Positions 45,971 through 64,000 of a DNA stretch of 64,000 nt are shown piece after piece. The notes below the pieces were generated by a model, which did not search any database, was not told the origin of the DNA, and saw only the letters and a list, made by a program, of their open reading frames with translations. Where the stretch lies: the NCBI RefSeq assembly GCF_027409185.1, contig NC_084462.1, forward strand, positions 181,650,071 to 181,714,070. The letters are read 5' to 3'. This stretch comes from Cynocephalus volans. Lineage: Eukaryota; Chordata; Mammalia; Dermoptera; Cynocephalidae. The first letter of the stretch is position 1, and every line of letters begins with the position of its first letter. The translations under genes and the position numbers were made by a program.

Positions 45971-46315
45971 GTCCTGGATAAATTATGAATTAGGGGAAAA
46001 AATTAGATCAACTTTTTAAGATGACAGTCATGTGAGAGAGGTACCTTGCTTCATTTTGGTCAACACTCCAGGGTTACAGTTTGTCAGCCCAGACTTACTG
46101 GCTGGCTAATATTCCTTCATGTCCTGCAGGGTACTTTGTTGGGAAAGTTTAAAATGCATCGATTGTAGTTAATGTGTCCTGATTATGTAAAGGAGAAATA
46201 ATTAGCAAGTTCCTTGCCTTTGACTTGACGTTTTTCTTCTTTAAAGTTTTCATGGGGGTGTATAAAGCATGATTATTTTATTTTATTTTATTTTTGGGTA
46301 TGCAACACTCTCTAG

Positions 46316-49338
<3,023 letters not shown>

Positions 49339-49573
49339 TAACGAGTGAGATGATGACCTGAGGTTATTTCGAAAGACATCTTTCATATTTATTTTAGAAA
49401 GAGCCAGGCCATTTGGAATTGTTTCCCTTCTCCAGGACAGAGCTAAAATGAGGCCCTTGGTCATGCCTTGGTGTCTGGAGGAAGGGCTGGTGCCTGCATG
49501 GCTGGGTCTCTTGGGCAGGTCGCTCATCCACTCCCTTGACTGTTTTAACTTTGTATGGGAGGAGCGAACGTGG

Positions 49574-50102
49574 TGGTAAAAGACAAGATTACAACAAATT
49601 TTGTTTAAAGATCTTAATTGGCTTTATTTGTGATTCTAGAATTGGACACTTCATTCCTTAAAATAGGGTAAGTGTTCCAAATGAGTTGAACAGAGAGTGT
49701 TGGTTTTATAGACAGAGAAGGACTGAAGAAAGCAGAATCAAAGAACAAAAAGTGGTCAGTCATTTCAAAGTCACTTCCCTTGTGAGGCAGGGACAGAATA
49801 AATAACCTGATTGGTTAACATCAGGTTATTTCAGGTTTCTTTTTGTTGTAAGGATGAAGGCAGAGGGGCCTTTATTATGATGCAGATTGAAACTGGCCTG
49901 TTTGGGAAATTTGGCTGTTATCTCTCTTGATTTCTCGAAGGCAGGCCTGATAACAGCTCAGTTTCTGATAACAGCTCAGTTTCGGTTTGGTGACATGGAA
50001 CCTCAGTGTGAGTGACTCCATTTTGACTTGTAGTCTGGTCTGTTGGGGCCTAGTGCAAGAGGTCAGTCCAAACAAATGGCCTCCTATATTTTTTATCTAA
50101 CA
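49574..50102 (-). mobile_element. Solo ERV LTR (MER21-like)
   Basis: 529 bp, TG...CA ends, with a 4-bp duplication GTGG at 49570-49573 and 50103-50106. Same family as 44046-44713 and the scrap at 4243. Confidence 0.72.
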
Positions 50103-50456
50103 GTGGTAGCAGCAAACTGTGGCCAGTCTGGGCCCTCCCTGATGCCCCCCGACCTTGGCTGGCCTCCTCCACCCTGGGCTCTGCCCCCTCTGCGCCTGCT
50201 CTGACGATGCAGCCCGAGCCACCTGCACCCCTCTTCCCACTGATAGCCAGCACAGGAGGCTTGGGTACATCTCTTGAGAGCCGAAGGCCCAGCCGGTCCT
50301 AAGGGCCTTTCTGCCTTCCCCTCCCTCAGGGCTGCTCCATCCTCGGAGCTCGCCCAGGGCCCTCTGTGGCTGTCACAGGGGCCACACCAGGGGTGGCTTG
50401 TTTTCTGGTCTGCTCCTCCCCATAGTGCCATTCTCGCCTCCCCATGCCAGGCATAG

Positions 50457-55487
<5,031 letters not shown>

Positions 55488-56720
55488 AAAGGAGTCAGAC
55501 CATGACCCTAGATTTGTATGTACTTTATCCAAAGAAGGTCTGTTTCAAGCAATGTCTATTTTTCTAATGTGAATACTGACACAAATGAACATTTTATTTA
55601 TAAAGAATAATGTCTTTCTGCCCTACTGTCTACATTTTTCTGTAGCGCTCATCATAATGGCAGATATGTTACTTGATAATGGATCCCTTGATGACTTGTG
55701 ATTAATGTCACTCCATTATTACTTGATTATCTGCCCTGCTCCCTATTTCCCAAAAGTGATGTCTCCTTCTCTCCTGGGTGATATGCTGCTTTTTCTGCCA
55801 GACCTGGTCCATACTAGACTGCTTCTGGGTTCCGTTTAAAAAATATAAACAAGCTAGCTATTCTGGGCAACAATTTATTGAGAAGTAGGAAAGAAAGTCA
55901 TTTCTAGTCGCATTTTATGGATGAGGAAAGTGAGGTGTAAATGATAGGATGGCTTATTGGAGGTCCACAGTGAGACAGAGCTCAGGTCAGAGGCCCAGTT
56001 CTTTGATGTCCCACTTGTAAAGTCACTAATTGGAGTCTCTTGAATGTTTTCCTTGGCTATATTATGGGGGGAAAAGGGCATGGTCATTTGTCCATGCTCA
56101 GACGAGAGCATTCGAAGTGGGCAGCTGTTCTCTCCCCCACCTGGCAGAGACTGTCAGGGGAGACCCCAAGCAGAGAAGACGATGCTCAGGGACAGAGCTG
56201 GGGTCATGGCTGCACCTCACCCAGGGCTGTGCTCCCTCGGGCCTGCTGTGGAGGGCCAGCGTTTCCTTCAGCCCTTTCAGTGTCGGGGAGGAACGTCCTG
56301 CTCTCTCACTTGATCTGAGTGGTTCAACAGGAACAGAAGGGCACTTTCCCAGCAGGATTGGCCACAGCTGTGGCCTAGGAGAGTCGGCTGTCAGGTCAGG
56401 TTGTGGCTGTGTAGACTCAGGGCCACTTCTCCAGAGCCCAGAGTCCCACAAAACCACCACGAGTCCCTTCCTGGGATCCTTGTAGACAAGAGCCTCCTTT
56501 CTGAGGATCCTTCGTGTCCCCCATCGGGCAACTAACACAAGCTGGGTTGAATCTGACCATAGTCTGGACAAGGCCCTGTTAACTATATACATTTATTTTC
56601 TATTTATAGGATGTTACTCGATTGAATGTCCCAACACACCTTAATTTCACCATTGTGTATGTGCTGCTATGAATGGCTAGAAAATTCAACCGATGTAATA
56701 AAAAAGTACCCTCGTTCCAC
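55488..56720 (+). other. ZNF839: ZNF839 3' UTR (likely extent)
   Basis: AATAAA at 56697-56702 is the first canonical polyadenylation signal after the stop. A MIR-like piece lies at 55860-56010. Another AATAAA is at about 56949. In human the two neighbouring transcripts overlap, so a longer 3' UTR is possible. Confidence 0.45.
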
Positions 56721-59700
56721 TGTACAGAGTTGAAAATGCAGGAGGCTCTCATAGTGTCCTCATTAACTGGACGTGTGTGCGTTGAGTGTTCTGTGTGCCA
56801 GGTGTGGAACGGACAGCAGTGAGCAGGACTCACAGGGAGCCCTGTGCTTATCTACTGGTTAGCCTTCACAGAGTCCCCAAATATAGAGTCAGATACACAG
56901 CAGCTATATTGCCATACTCCATTAATAGACATAACCTTATTACATATAAAATAAATGGAAATTTCCTTTTCTCATAAGAACCTTTGTTTTGTATTCATAG
57001 TACTTATAATTTAAAATACTCAGATTAGGAGCAGGAGCAAAGAGATATTAGAGCACAGACCTGGGGACAAACACCACCTGAGTGACTCCCAAGGGGTGGC
57101 CAGTGTGGGGCTTTGATGAGGACATGTGTCGTCAGCATTTATCATGGTACCTAGCTAGCACCTAGTCCATGCCCAGTTGTTGTTAATTGTTAACAAATGT
57201 GATGAAAGAAAATTCTCTTTTTTTCTGCATTCCCTGGAAAGCACGACGGGCCTGCAGCCTGGTTGGGCACCCATGGCACCGCAGCCCCGGCACCTACCAC
57301 GTGGTCGTGGGAGTGGGGACAGAAAGGGACCACAGGAGAGTGGATCTTTCATGCCCTCTTAGGCACTTTTTTCTTTTTTAAAATTTTATTTATATTTATT
57401 TTGGGGGGTACAGTATGGTATTTCAATACATGCATATACTGCAAGGCACATTTTTTAAAATAAATTTTTATTTTCAGCCAAGTATAGCATGGACATAATT
57501 TAAAATGTCAAATACTGCTACAGGGCCTGTGATGAGCAACGGCAGGCCCCGACCTCAGCCCTCTATTCCTGCAGTCCCCTCAGCCAGAGCACCTGCTTTC
57601 TTCCTAGTTATTTACCTCTGGGTTCCGAATTATGTCTGGATTGCTACTCTCTTGATTTATTCATATTAGGTGCTATCAGTGAACTAGCTGTTGTGAGAGC
57701 TGAGCATATGGCTCCTGTGCCTCCCTGACCCTCACTTCTATTATAGTTAATTCACAAATTGTTATTAAGTCCATATTGAATGCTTACATTGCTGAGCCTT
57801 ATTGGTGTGCTTTTCTTTCTTGTAAGCTTTTATTTTTTCTAGAAATAATTGCTTCCCCCCCCCACACATTTGCTTAGTTTACTTTTTTGCTGCTTGATTT
57901 TATTTTTAACAAAATCATACATGCATGTAGTTTTAAGTGTCAATTCTCTAAGACTGGTTTTACAAAAGAGAGCAGCCCCTCCCCTTCCTCTCCTTGAGGT
58001 CACCACCTTCGAGGCTTTGAAGCTGTCTCTTGGCATATCTGTCTACATCACTAAATCAAGCTTATTGTCACTTCTTCGTTTTTTGGTTTCGGGCATCATT
58101 TATTGACTTATTCCATAACACATCCCATGCTACCCCTGTTGCCATCACTGCCACCCATGGGCACATTTCCCTTCCTCCCTCTTACTAGGATGTCAGCTGG
58201 CTGCTGAGAGGTAACAGGGATAATGGTAACTTAAATCAGAACTTTATTTCTCTCTCAAGTAAAAGCATGAGCCGGCAGGCATTTGGGAAGTCGGGTGGCT
58301 TTGCTGTGGAGGTGTTCCAGACCCAGGTTGCTTCCTCACCCCCGAGGTGGTCCTTATCCCCAGAGTTGAAGAAGGTTCACCGCCCTCAAGTGTCTGCTCC
58401 ATCCCCCAGGAGGTGAGAGGGCAGGAGGAGCACACGACTTAAGGGCCATGATCTAGAAGTTGCACACACGGCCTTGGCTCACATCTCATTAGTAATGTGG
58501 CTACACCTGACTGCAAAGTAGACTGAAAGTAGATTTCAGAATCTACTCGTAAGCTGGCAGCCACATGTCAGCTAAAACTAAAATGAAACGAAGCAGCAAT
58601 ACAGGACAACCTGCAGTCTCTGCCAGACTGCATCTCCCAGTATGGTTAAAATGGTCGTGGGTCAGTCAAGAGGCTGTAGTCGCAGCTCTAAGTCCTCAGC
58701 AGGTCAAAACAACGAAGGTGCAGCTGTTTCTTGCTCATGCAACAAGTCCCTCAGGTTGGTGGGAGGGCCCTGTTTATCACGGCCAGGCTGGGGAACACAG
58801 TCAGCCAAGGCAGCCACATCTCAAAACACCAGTGGTGGCCATGCCAGAGGAAGAGAACTCCAGGAGAGTTCAAACCCACTGGGAAATGCTCTTCTCACAA
58901 CTCAGTGGTCAGAACTAGCCACATGGTCTCACGCAACCACAAGGGAATTGGAAGTGAAGGCTTTCCATGGGCCTGGAAGGCAGGACACCAGGAATGTCTG
59001 GTGAACAGCAGCAATGGCTGCTTAGGTTGGTCTGATCAACAGCTGGGATCACATTATTATGGCATGCAAATGCTGTTCCCAGGTGAGCTGTGTGTGGCAC
59101 ATTGTGATTACTTTTTACCTTTTGTATAAGATTTTGTGTTTCCTGGAGTTATATATATTTTTAGTTTTTAAAAAATAAGTTTATCATGAAAACCCTTCCC
59201 CCAGTCCTGCTCTTTGTTTTTGTGGATTTCTACCTTTTAAGATTTTTTTACTGTCAGTTGGCAGAGTCGTGGAGATAGAGGACATAACCGCGAGATCCAT
59301 GCACTGTTTAACTAGAAGGCCCATATTCACCTCTGCCTACTTCATTGTTCCTTCCAGATAGAAACTGCTCTGCAGAGTCATTATTTTTGTTCCTCACTTA
59401 GATCTTTTACTTCTGTTTGTCCTTAGCAGTATTGATCCTTTCCATTAGTTCTCCTGAGTAACTTGCTGACAGGTGTCCAGGGAGTGTGTCATCCAGAACA
59501 CAAGATGTCCTAGAAGGCCTGTTTGTGGTACTAAATCCTTCAGTGTCTCCTCTGAAGAGCGTTTATTCTTTTTTTGTGAGGGGGCTTGGCTGGCCAGTAC
59601 GGGGATCTAGACCCTTGACCTTGATGTTATAACACTGTGATCTAACCAACCGAGCTAACTGGCCTGCCCAGAGGAGTATTTTTTCTTTAAGAACCTCCCG

Positions 59701-59994
59701 AAACACAAAACTGATAGCCACCAGTGGGCCTCAGGCTCCCAGGCGGGCAGCTGGCGAGTGCAGCTTCCTGGGCCCTGTCCTGCCCATCTGCCTCTGTTCT
59801 GATTCCAGCAGCCTGCTGCTTAAGTGAACAGGGAGACCATAGCGGAACACCACCATTCCCCCCAAATGCTGACCGTGAGGTTTCCAGACTACAGGACATC
59901 TGGTTGTCTACTTTTATGATGGTTAGGTTTTAATAAATGCAGCAAACGCAGAGGGAAGAGAAATCCTAAGAAACATTACCGTTAAATGCTTTTG
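56721..59994. other. Intergenic, ZNF839 to CINP, left part
   Basis: L1 scraps at 57370-57480, C-run at 57856, and an unclassified repeat-like stretch at 58190-58920 ('cagctggctgctgagaggt', 'ccacatggtctcacgcaacc'). A CYN SINE lies at 59570-59668. No gene seen. Confidence 0.45.
59570..59668 (-). repeat. CYN SINE, monomer
   Basis: GGCTGGCCAGTACGGGGATC, ACCTTGATGTTATAACAC and CCAACCGAGCTAACTGGCC. Confidence 0.88.
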
Positions 59995-61322
59995 GGCTTC
60001 CAGTCAAGACGGTGGAATAGACAGTCCCCAGAGTCACTCTCTCCCACAAATCAACAAATTTACAGCTATTAAAAAGTAATGACAACCAAGCTGGGGTCTC
60101 TAGAGCTCAGGAGAAGAGGAGGAGAGACATACGGAGTTCATGAAGGCAGGAAAAGCCACAATCACGGAAAGGACCGCTCCCACCATTTCAAGCCCCAGGT
60201 GCTTCAAGGCTGGAGCTGGTGAGTGCGTGGAGCAAGAGCTGGCAAAAGCCACTGCTGTGCCTGTCCTATGAAGTTGCTTGGAGGTGGCAGGGGAGAAGAA
60301 GGCCTTGGTGTCCCCCAGGCCAGTAGACTATTAACAGGGTTCACGTAGACCCACACAGGAGCAAGGAGCCACAGACAACTGAAAAAAGGAGCCACTCAGA
60401 GGCCAGTGAGTCATTTCAAGGGATCAGCACATGGCCCGTCCCATGGGAAGTGTTTGGAGTGTGGGTGGTGGTGGAAATGGGCCACTGGGGCACAGCATGG
60501 ACAGCTGATCCCCTCAGTGTAGACTGGTCAGGAATATAGAACTGTAGGGGGTGCAGTTTGCTGAAAAGACTCAGGCCCAGACTAGAGTTACACACAACCC
60601 AGGTGCACCAGATCTCACGAGACCCAGAAGTGCTTACAAGGTCAACAGTTAAAACCTGAGCTGCACAAAAAGCCTTCCCCAGAGAATCAGCAGCAAAACA
60701 GCAATTTAGCTCAACTACAGGGCTCAAGTGCTGGTCCCCACAGGAAGTTCCCCCATTTTAGAAGTAAGCAAAGGACAACAAATTAGTTCCAGAGCAGAGT
60801 TTAAGTGGTGGGGGCAGCTAATAATCCAACACAGAACTGAAAGAAAAAACAAAATATCCACAGATCAGTGACAAAGTTCTGATATTCACCAGTAAAGATC
60901 TAATACCTCCAAAAAACACCTATAAAACCTAGCAGGATTGGAAGCCGTCTGAGCTCCCAAGCTGGGGAGGGGGGGAGGGCCAAGGGCCTCAGCCATGCCC
61001 CCCACATCTGCAACCAGCCCAGCAACAACCACCTAGCTGCCACCAGAAATACCCTGGGCTCCCAAGCTGGGGTGGTGGGGTGCCAAGGGCTTCAGCCACA
61101 CCCCCCTGACATCTGTATCCAGCCTAGCAACAACGAAGCCGCCCCCAGGAGCACCCTGGTCTCCTCTGCTGGAATGAGGGGGGTGCCACAGGCCTAGACC
61201 ATGCGCTCCCTCCTTCCTCCTCCTCCCACCCTATTTCACTCCCCCTCTCCCCCTGCAACTGCTCCACATCTTAGAATGTAAAAAAATATTAATAAATAAA
61301 ATAAATTTAAAAAATAAATAGC
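59995..61322 (+). mobile_element. Composite L1-headed retroelement, full-length copy
   Basis: 1.33 kb flanked by a perfect 12-bp duplication TAAATGCTTTTG (59983-59994 and 61323-61334). It starts with an L1-type end (GGCTTCCAGTCAAGACGG, CTCTCCCACAAATCAAC), continues with a head homologous to 43183-42400 minus strand for about 750 bp, then three GC-rich units of about 105 bp (starting near 60952, 61058 and 61161). It ends in a C/T-rich block and an A-rich tail with AATAAA. No ORF of note. The L1 ORF2 piece of the other copies is absent. Confidence 0.86.
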
Positions 61323-61384
61323 TAAATGCTTTTGATATGTTAGTTTGCATAGTGAGAAATCCTAACTTTCTCTCAAGATACAAG

Positions 61385-61693
61385 GGTACTTCAAAAGGTC
61401 CATGGAAAGATTTGTATTATCTTCAATTCTATTTTTCCACAAACTTTTTTTTTTTTTTTTTTTTTTAAAGACGACCGGTAAGGGGATCTCAACCCTTGGC
61501 TTGGTGTTGTCAGCACCACGCTCAGCCAGTGAGCCAACCGGCCATCCCTATATAGGATCCGAACCCATGGCCTTGGTGTTATCAGCACCACACTCTACCG
61601 AGTGAGCCACGGGCCGGCCCCATTTTTCCACAAACTTAAAAAAATTTTTTTCTTCTCATTATTGGCCCTGAAAGACTTTTTAAAGTACCCTCA
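61385..61693. mobile_element. Small mariner-like MITE, split by a SINE
   Basis: Inverted ends AGGGTACTTCAAAAGGTC and (opposite strand) GAGGGTACTTTAAAAAGTC resemble mariner termini. The CYN dimer at 61447-61621 sits inside. Confidence 0.5.
61447..61621 (-). repeat. CYN SINE dimer
   Basis: 16-bp perfect duplication ATTTTTCCACAAACTT at 61431-61446 and 61622-61637. Intact dimer with T-rich tail side; head GGGCCGGCCCGTGGCTCAC. Confidence 0.96.
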
Positions 61694-62900
61694 TCCATCC
61701 CTGTAATATACAGTCTTATTTTTGGCAAATTCTTCATTTCTCTGGGAAGCCCTTGTTTGTAGGAACCTAGAACTTCAGTTTTATAGGGCTACACTCTGTA
61801 TCACATAGCATGAGGTTTCTTAGACTTCTTTTTCTGGGGAGCAATGGCAGGACTGAAACACACACCGCCCCCCCCCCCCCAGGTTATTGTGTGATGCCAG
61901 TGTGACACTACTGCATGTGTTGTACTATAAGTGTCGTCCTTCCTGGTCCAGAAGTCTTTTTAGAAGATTTTATATCTGATTTGGTTTTGAGCTCTAGTTC
62001 TGAGCACAGGGCTGAGCATGTAACTGCTTGGCAAAAAAAATGAATAAAAAGAAAATAGAGGCTGCGGGCTACACCTACAGTCTCAGTAAATCAGGATGGA
62101 TGAAAAGAAAGCAAATCTGGGGACTGTCATTTACTAGCTCATAAACTTGGACAACCCCATGCCTGCCTCTGGGCCTGTTTTCTCATCTGTAAAAAAAATG
62201 GAGCAGGAGTTAGTAATAATAGTTTTCTGAAGTCCTCCTGTCTATAAATTCGACACATGTAAGTCCTTAAATAGTGAATTAATGTTAACAGTCTTGATAA
62301 ACTTATCTAAAAAGTATTTTAATAGTTAAACATACCAAAGGCTAAAATGACACAATTAAAAACTATTATTTATTAAATATCACTATGTATATAGTTTGGG
62401 ATCAGAGAATTTATTAAAAAGGCAAACGCAAATGAAGAAACCATATAACAAGTGATACAACAGAAAAGCACAGTTGCACGGAGATGTGACACCCGAGCAT
62501 TCTCCCCACACCCTCGGTTTTGGCCAGCCTCTTCAGTCTGTTTCATTGCTGTTACCTTCCGTTATTCTAGCATAAGACATTAACCATGGAAATGCTTGCA
62601 AATATTGCTGGACTATAGGATTCGTGCCAGAAGAATGCCATGAAAGCTGCTTTACTGGGCCTAGCATGTCCTCAATGTTACACAAACAGTGGCAATTTTT
62701 CTGTAGTTTTCATTTGCATGATGGTCCAACTCAGTTAACTCTGGGATTTTAAACATCACTTGTAATTACAGAACTAATATATTCTCATAAAAATTTAAAC
62801 AGTACAGATAGGTATAAAGTAAAAATATTAAACCAGGGATTTTCTACACAAATGTAATATGTAAAGCACACCTAATTTACTAAAACCAGATCACTCCATC
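61694..62900. other. Intergenic, next to CINP 3' end
   Basis: C-run at 61866-61880; otherwise AT-rich sequence in which I recognise no repeat or gene. Confidence 0.4.
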
Positions 62901-63225
62901 ATTTTGTTCAGGACCTCATTTATTTCACTGAAGTGTTTATGGGTGACAGATTTACAACAGGTGCAGAGGACGCCCAGTGCTGGCCGGCGCCAGACGGAGG
63001 ATTGCTGCCACAGTGGTAAGCAGGCCTGGAGGGCCGCAGGGAGCTGGTGAAATGATCCAGCCTGGAAGACCCTAAGAAGGATGGTGGGTGGCCATGCCAC
63101 AGCAAAGGGTCTAATCCTTGGGCACGGCACTGGATCCTACACAGGGGACTGTCCACCCAGGAGAGATGGGAGAAGCCAGTGCCTGGAGCCTGGAGGTGGA
63201 GCTCACGAGAAGCTGTTTTGGGAGG
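62900..63225 (-). other. CINP: CINP 3' UTR
   Basis: About 325 bases from the stop to just past AATAAA on the minus strand at 62924-62919. The polyadenylation signal fits a short 3' UTR. Small frames here (62891-63332) are not coding. Confidence 0.65.
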
Positions 63226-63428
63226 TCACAGTGCTCGGTGGCCTGTTTCAAGCAGCATGCTTTCCAGATGCAGCTGGCTGTCACTCTCCAGGTAGGGCTG
63301 GTGCAGCCACATTGACAAGTAGCTCAGAATGAGGTCGTGGTCCACAGTGTGTGCCAGCTCTTCAACCACAGTGCGCTTCAGGAGGAGCTCCTTCCTGTAC
63401 ATGTCAGAGAGTTTCTGGGAAACCTCAT
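63226..63428 (-). CDS. CINP: CINP last coding exon
   Basis: CINP (cyclin-dependent kinase 2-interacting protein) binds CDK2 and CDC7 and is linked to origin firing, ATR-ATRIP checkpoint signalling and, with SPATA5 partners, ribosome maturation. On the minus strand the exon follows acceptor TTCATTTCAG at 63438-63429 and codes 66 residues. These start EVSQKLSDMYRKELLLKRT, pass SYLSMWLHQPYLESDSQLHL and end ETGHRAL, then TGA at 63228-63226. The first two bases complete a Tyr codon. This matches the human C-terminus as remembered, with few changes (EELAHTVDHD region). Earlier exons lie beyond the window. Confidence 0.95.
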
Positions 63429-63704
63429 CTGAAATGAACGCAAGTCTCCCCTTAACAGTAGTAATTCAAGGAAGTTCTCTTGACTCAGATGAACCACACT
63501 TTTAAAAGCTCCTTGTTAAAAACCAGAATCAGCAACAGCACTGAGATGAAAGTACCAGAGGGATGTTTATCACTGAGCGGTGTAGATTAGTACAATTAGA
63601 TAACACAGCAGGAAATCACAAAAAAAGCATAACCTTTCTACCTAACCCTTAAGTGACCTGCAATGATTATAAATAGGAGATTCACTTCAAACTGACAACA
63701 TTTC

Positions 63705-63778
63705 CTTTTTTCTTTTTCCTTTGGTAGCTGGCCGGTACAGGGATCTGAAACATTGACCTTGGTATTATAACACTGTGC
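63705..63778 (-). repeat. CYN SINE, truncated
   Basis: Only the tail half of the tRNA unit remains. Flanked by 18-bp duplications at 63687-63704 and 63779-63796 (17 of 18 match), so it was inserted 5'-truncated. Confidence 0.88.
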
Positions 63779-63856
63779 TCAAACTGACAATATTTCAATA
63801 ACACATTATACTAGGTGATTTTACCCTTTTCTCCTTTATTTAAAAAGCAATGTCAG

Positions 63857-63929
63857 GGCTGGCTGGCTGGTTAGCTCATTTGGGTGCTGGTAACACCAAG
63901 GTCAAGGGTTCAGATACCCGTACTGGCCA
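63857..63929 (+). repeat. CYN SINE, monomer
   Basis: GGCTGGCTGGCTGGTTAGCTC and GGTAACACCAAGGTCAAGG; part of the D/anticodon region is lost. Confidence 0.85.
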
Positions 63930-63978
63930 TGAGGTTGGCTGCAGTGACCTCAATTTATTTTTTAATTAAAACAAAACA

Positions 63979-64000
63979 GGGGGGCTGGCTGGTTACCTCA
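63979..64000 (+). repeat. CYN SINE, start only
   Basis: GGGGCTGGCTGGTTACCTCA is the first 20 bases of a CYN unit cut by the window edge. Confidence 0.7.

Larger units (their letters stand above)
63429..64000 (-). other. CINP: CINP last intron (part)
   Basis: No exon seen. Contains three CYN SINEs. Confidence 0.7.

Overview
This is a stretch of mammalian nuclear DNA, very probably from a colugo (Dermoptera; Galeopterus or Cynocephalus). The diagnostic sign is about twenty copies of tRNA-Ile-derived SINEs of the CYN type, as monomers, head-to-tail dimers and one trimer. This SINE family is known from colugos. Beside them sit LINE-1, MaLR LTRs, ERVs, MIR/L2 and hAT fragments common to placental mammals.

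Genes, left to right. (1) At 1.75-1.9 kb on the minus strand is the first exon of MOK, a ciliary kinase of the MAK/ICK/MOK group. It lies in a CpG island with RFX-type X-boxes and NRF1-like sites, and bases 1-1749 are its first intron. (2) At 26,968-27,041 is an intact tRNA-Ile(AAT) gene with A box, B box and T4 terminator; CYN SINEs descend from this kind of gene. (3) ZNF839 on the plus strand starts at 29,716 in a CpG island and can be followed through eight coding exons to the stop at 55,487, predicting about 956 residues with one C2H2 finger. (4) The last coding exon of CINP is on the minus strand at 63,226-63,428, tail-to-tail with ZNF839. The order MOK(-), ZNF839(+), CINP(-) is the one I recall from human chromosome 14q32.31.

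Most of the rest is retrotransposon. The 28 kb between MOK and ZNF839 holds an ERVL/HERV-S-like provirus (5571-10402), a full-length mutated L1 with a 15-bp target-site duplication (14125-20385), several solo LTRs and many SINEs. ZNF839 intron 1 carries an LTR-flanked class II ERV fragment that looks like an L1-made retrocopy of viral RNA (32,515-34,024). Intron 2 carries an old L1 and a composite element with an 80-bp VNTR.

The best candidate for something undescribed is a composite, non-coding, SVA-like retroelement family with three copies here: 59,995-61,322 (full length, 12-bp TSD), 41,000-43,183 (about ten 80-bp VNTR units) and 23,085-23,675 (5'-truncated). They combine an L1-type 5' end, a shared head of about 750 bp, a GC-rich VNTR and, in two copies, a fragment of L1 ORF2 and an A-rich tail. 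Other leads are a 45-bp duplication of the U5/primer-binding-site boundary fixed in both LTRs of the provirus, a CYN variant whose anticodon arm is replaced by a perfect GC hairpin, and loss of the expected splice-donor position at ZNF839 exon 3. All assignments are from reading the sequence and from memory of the families; no database search was run.
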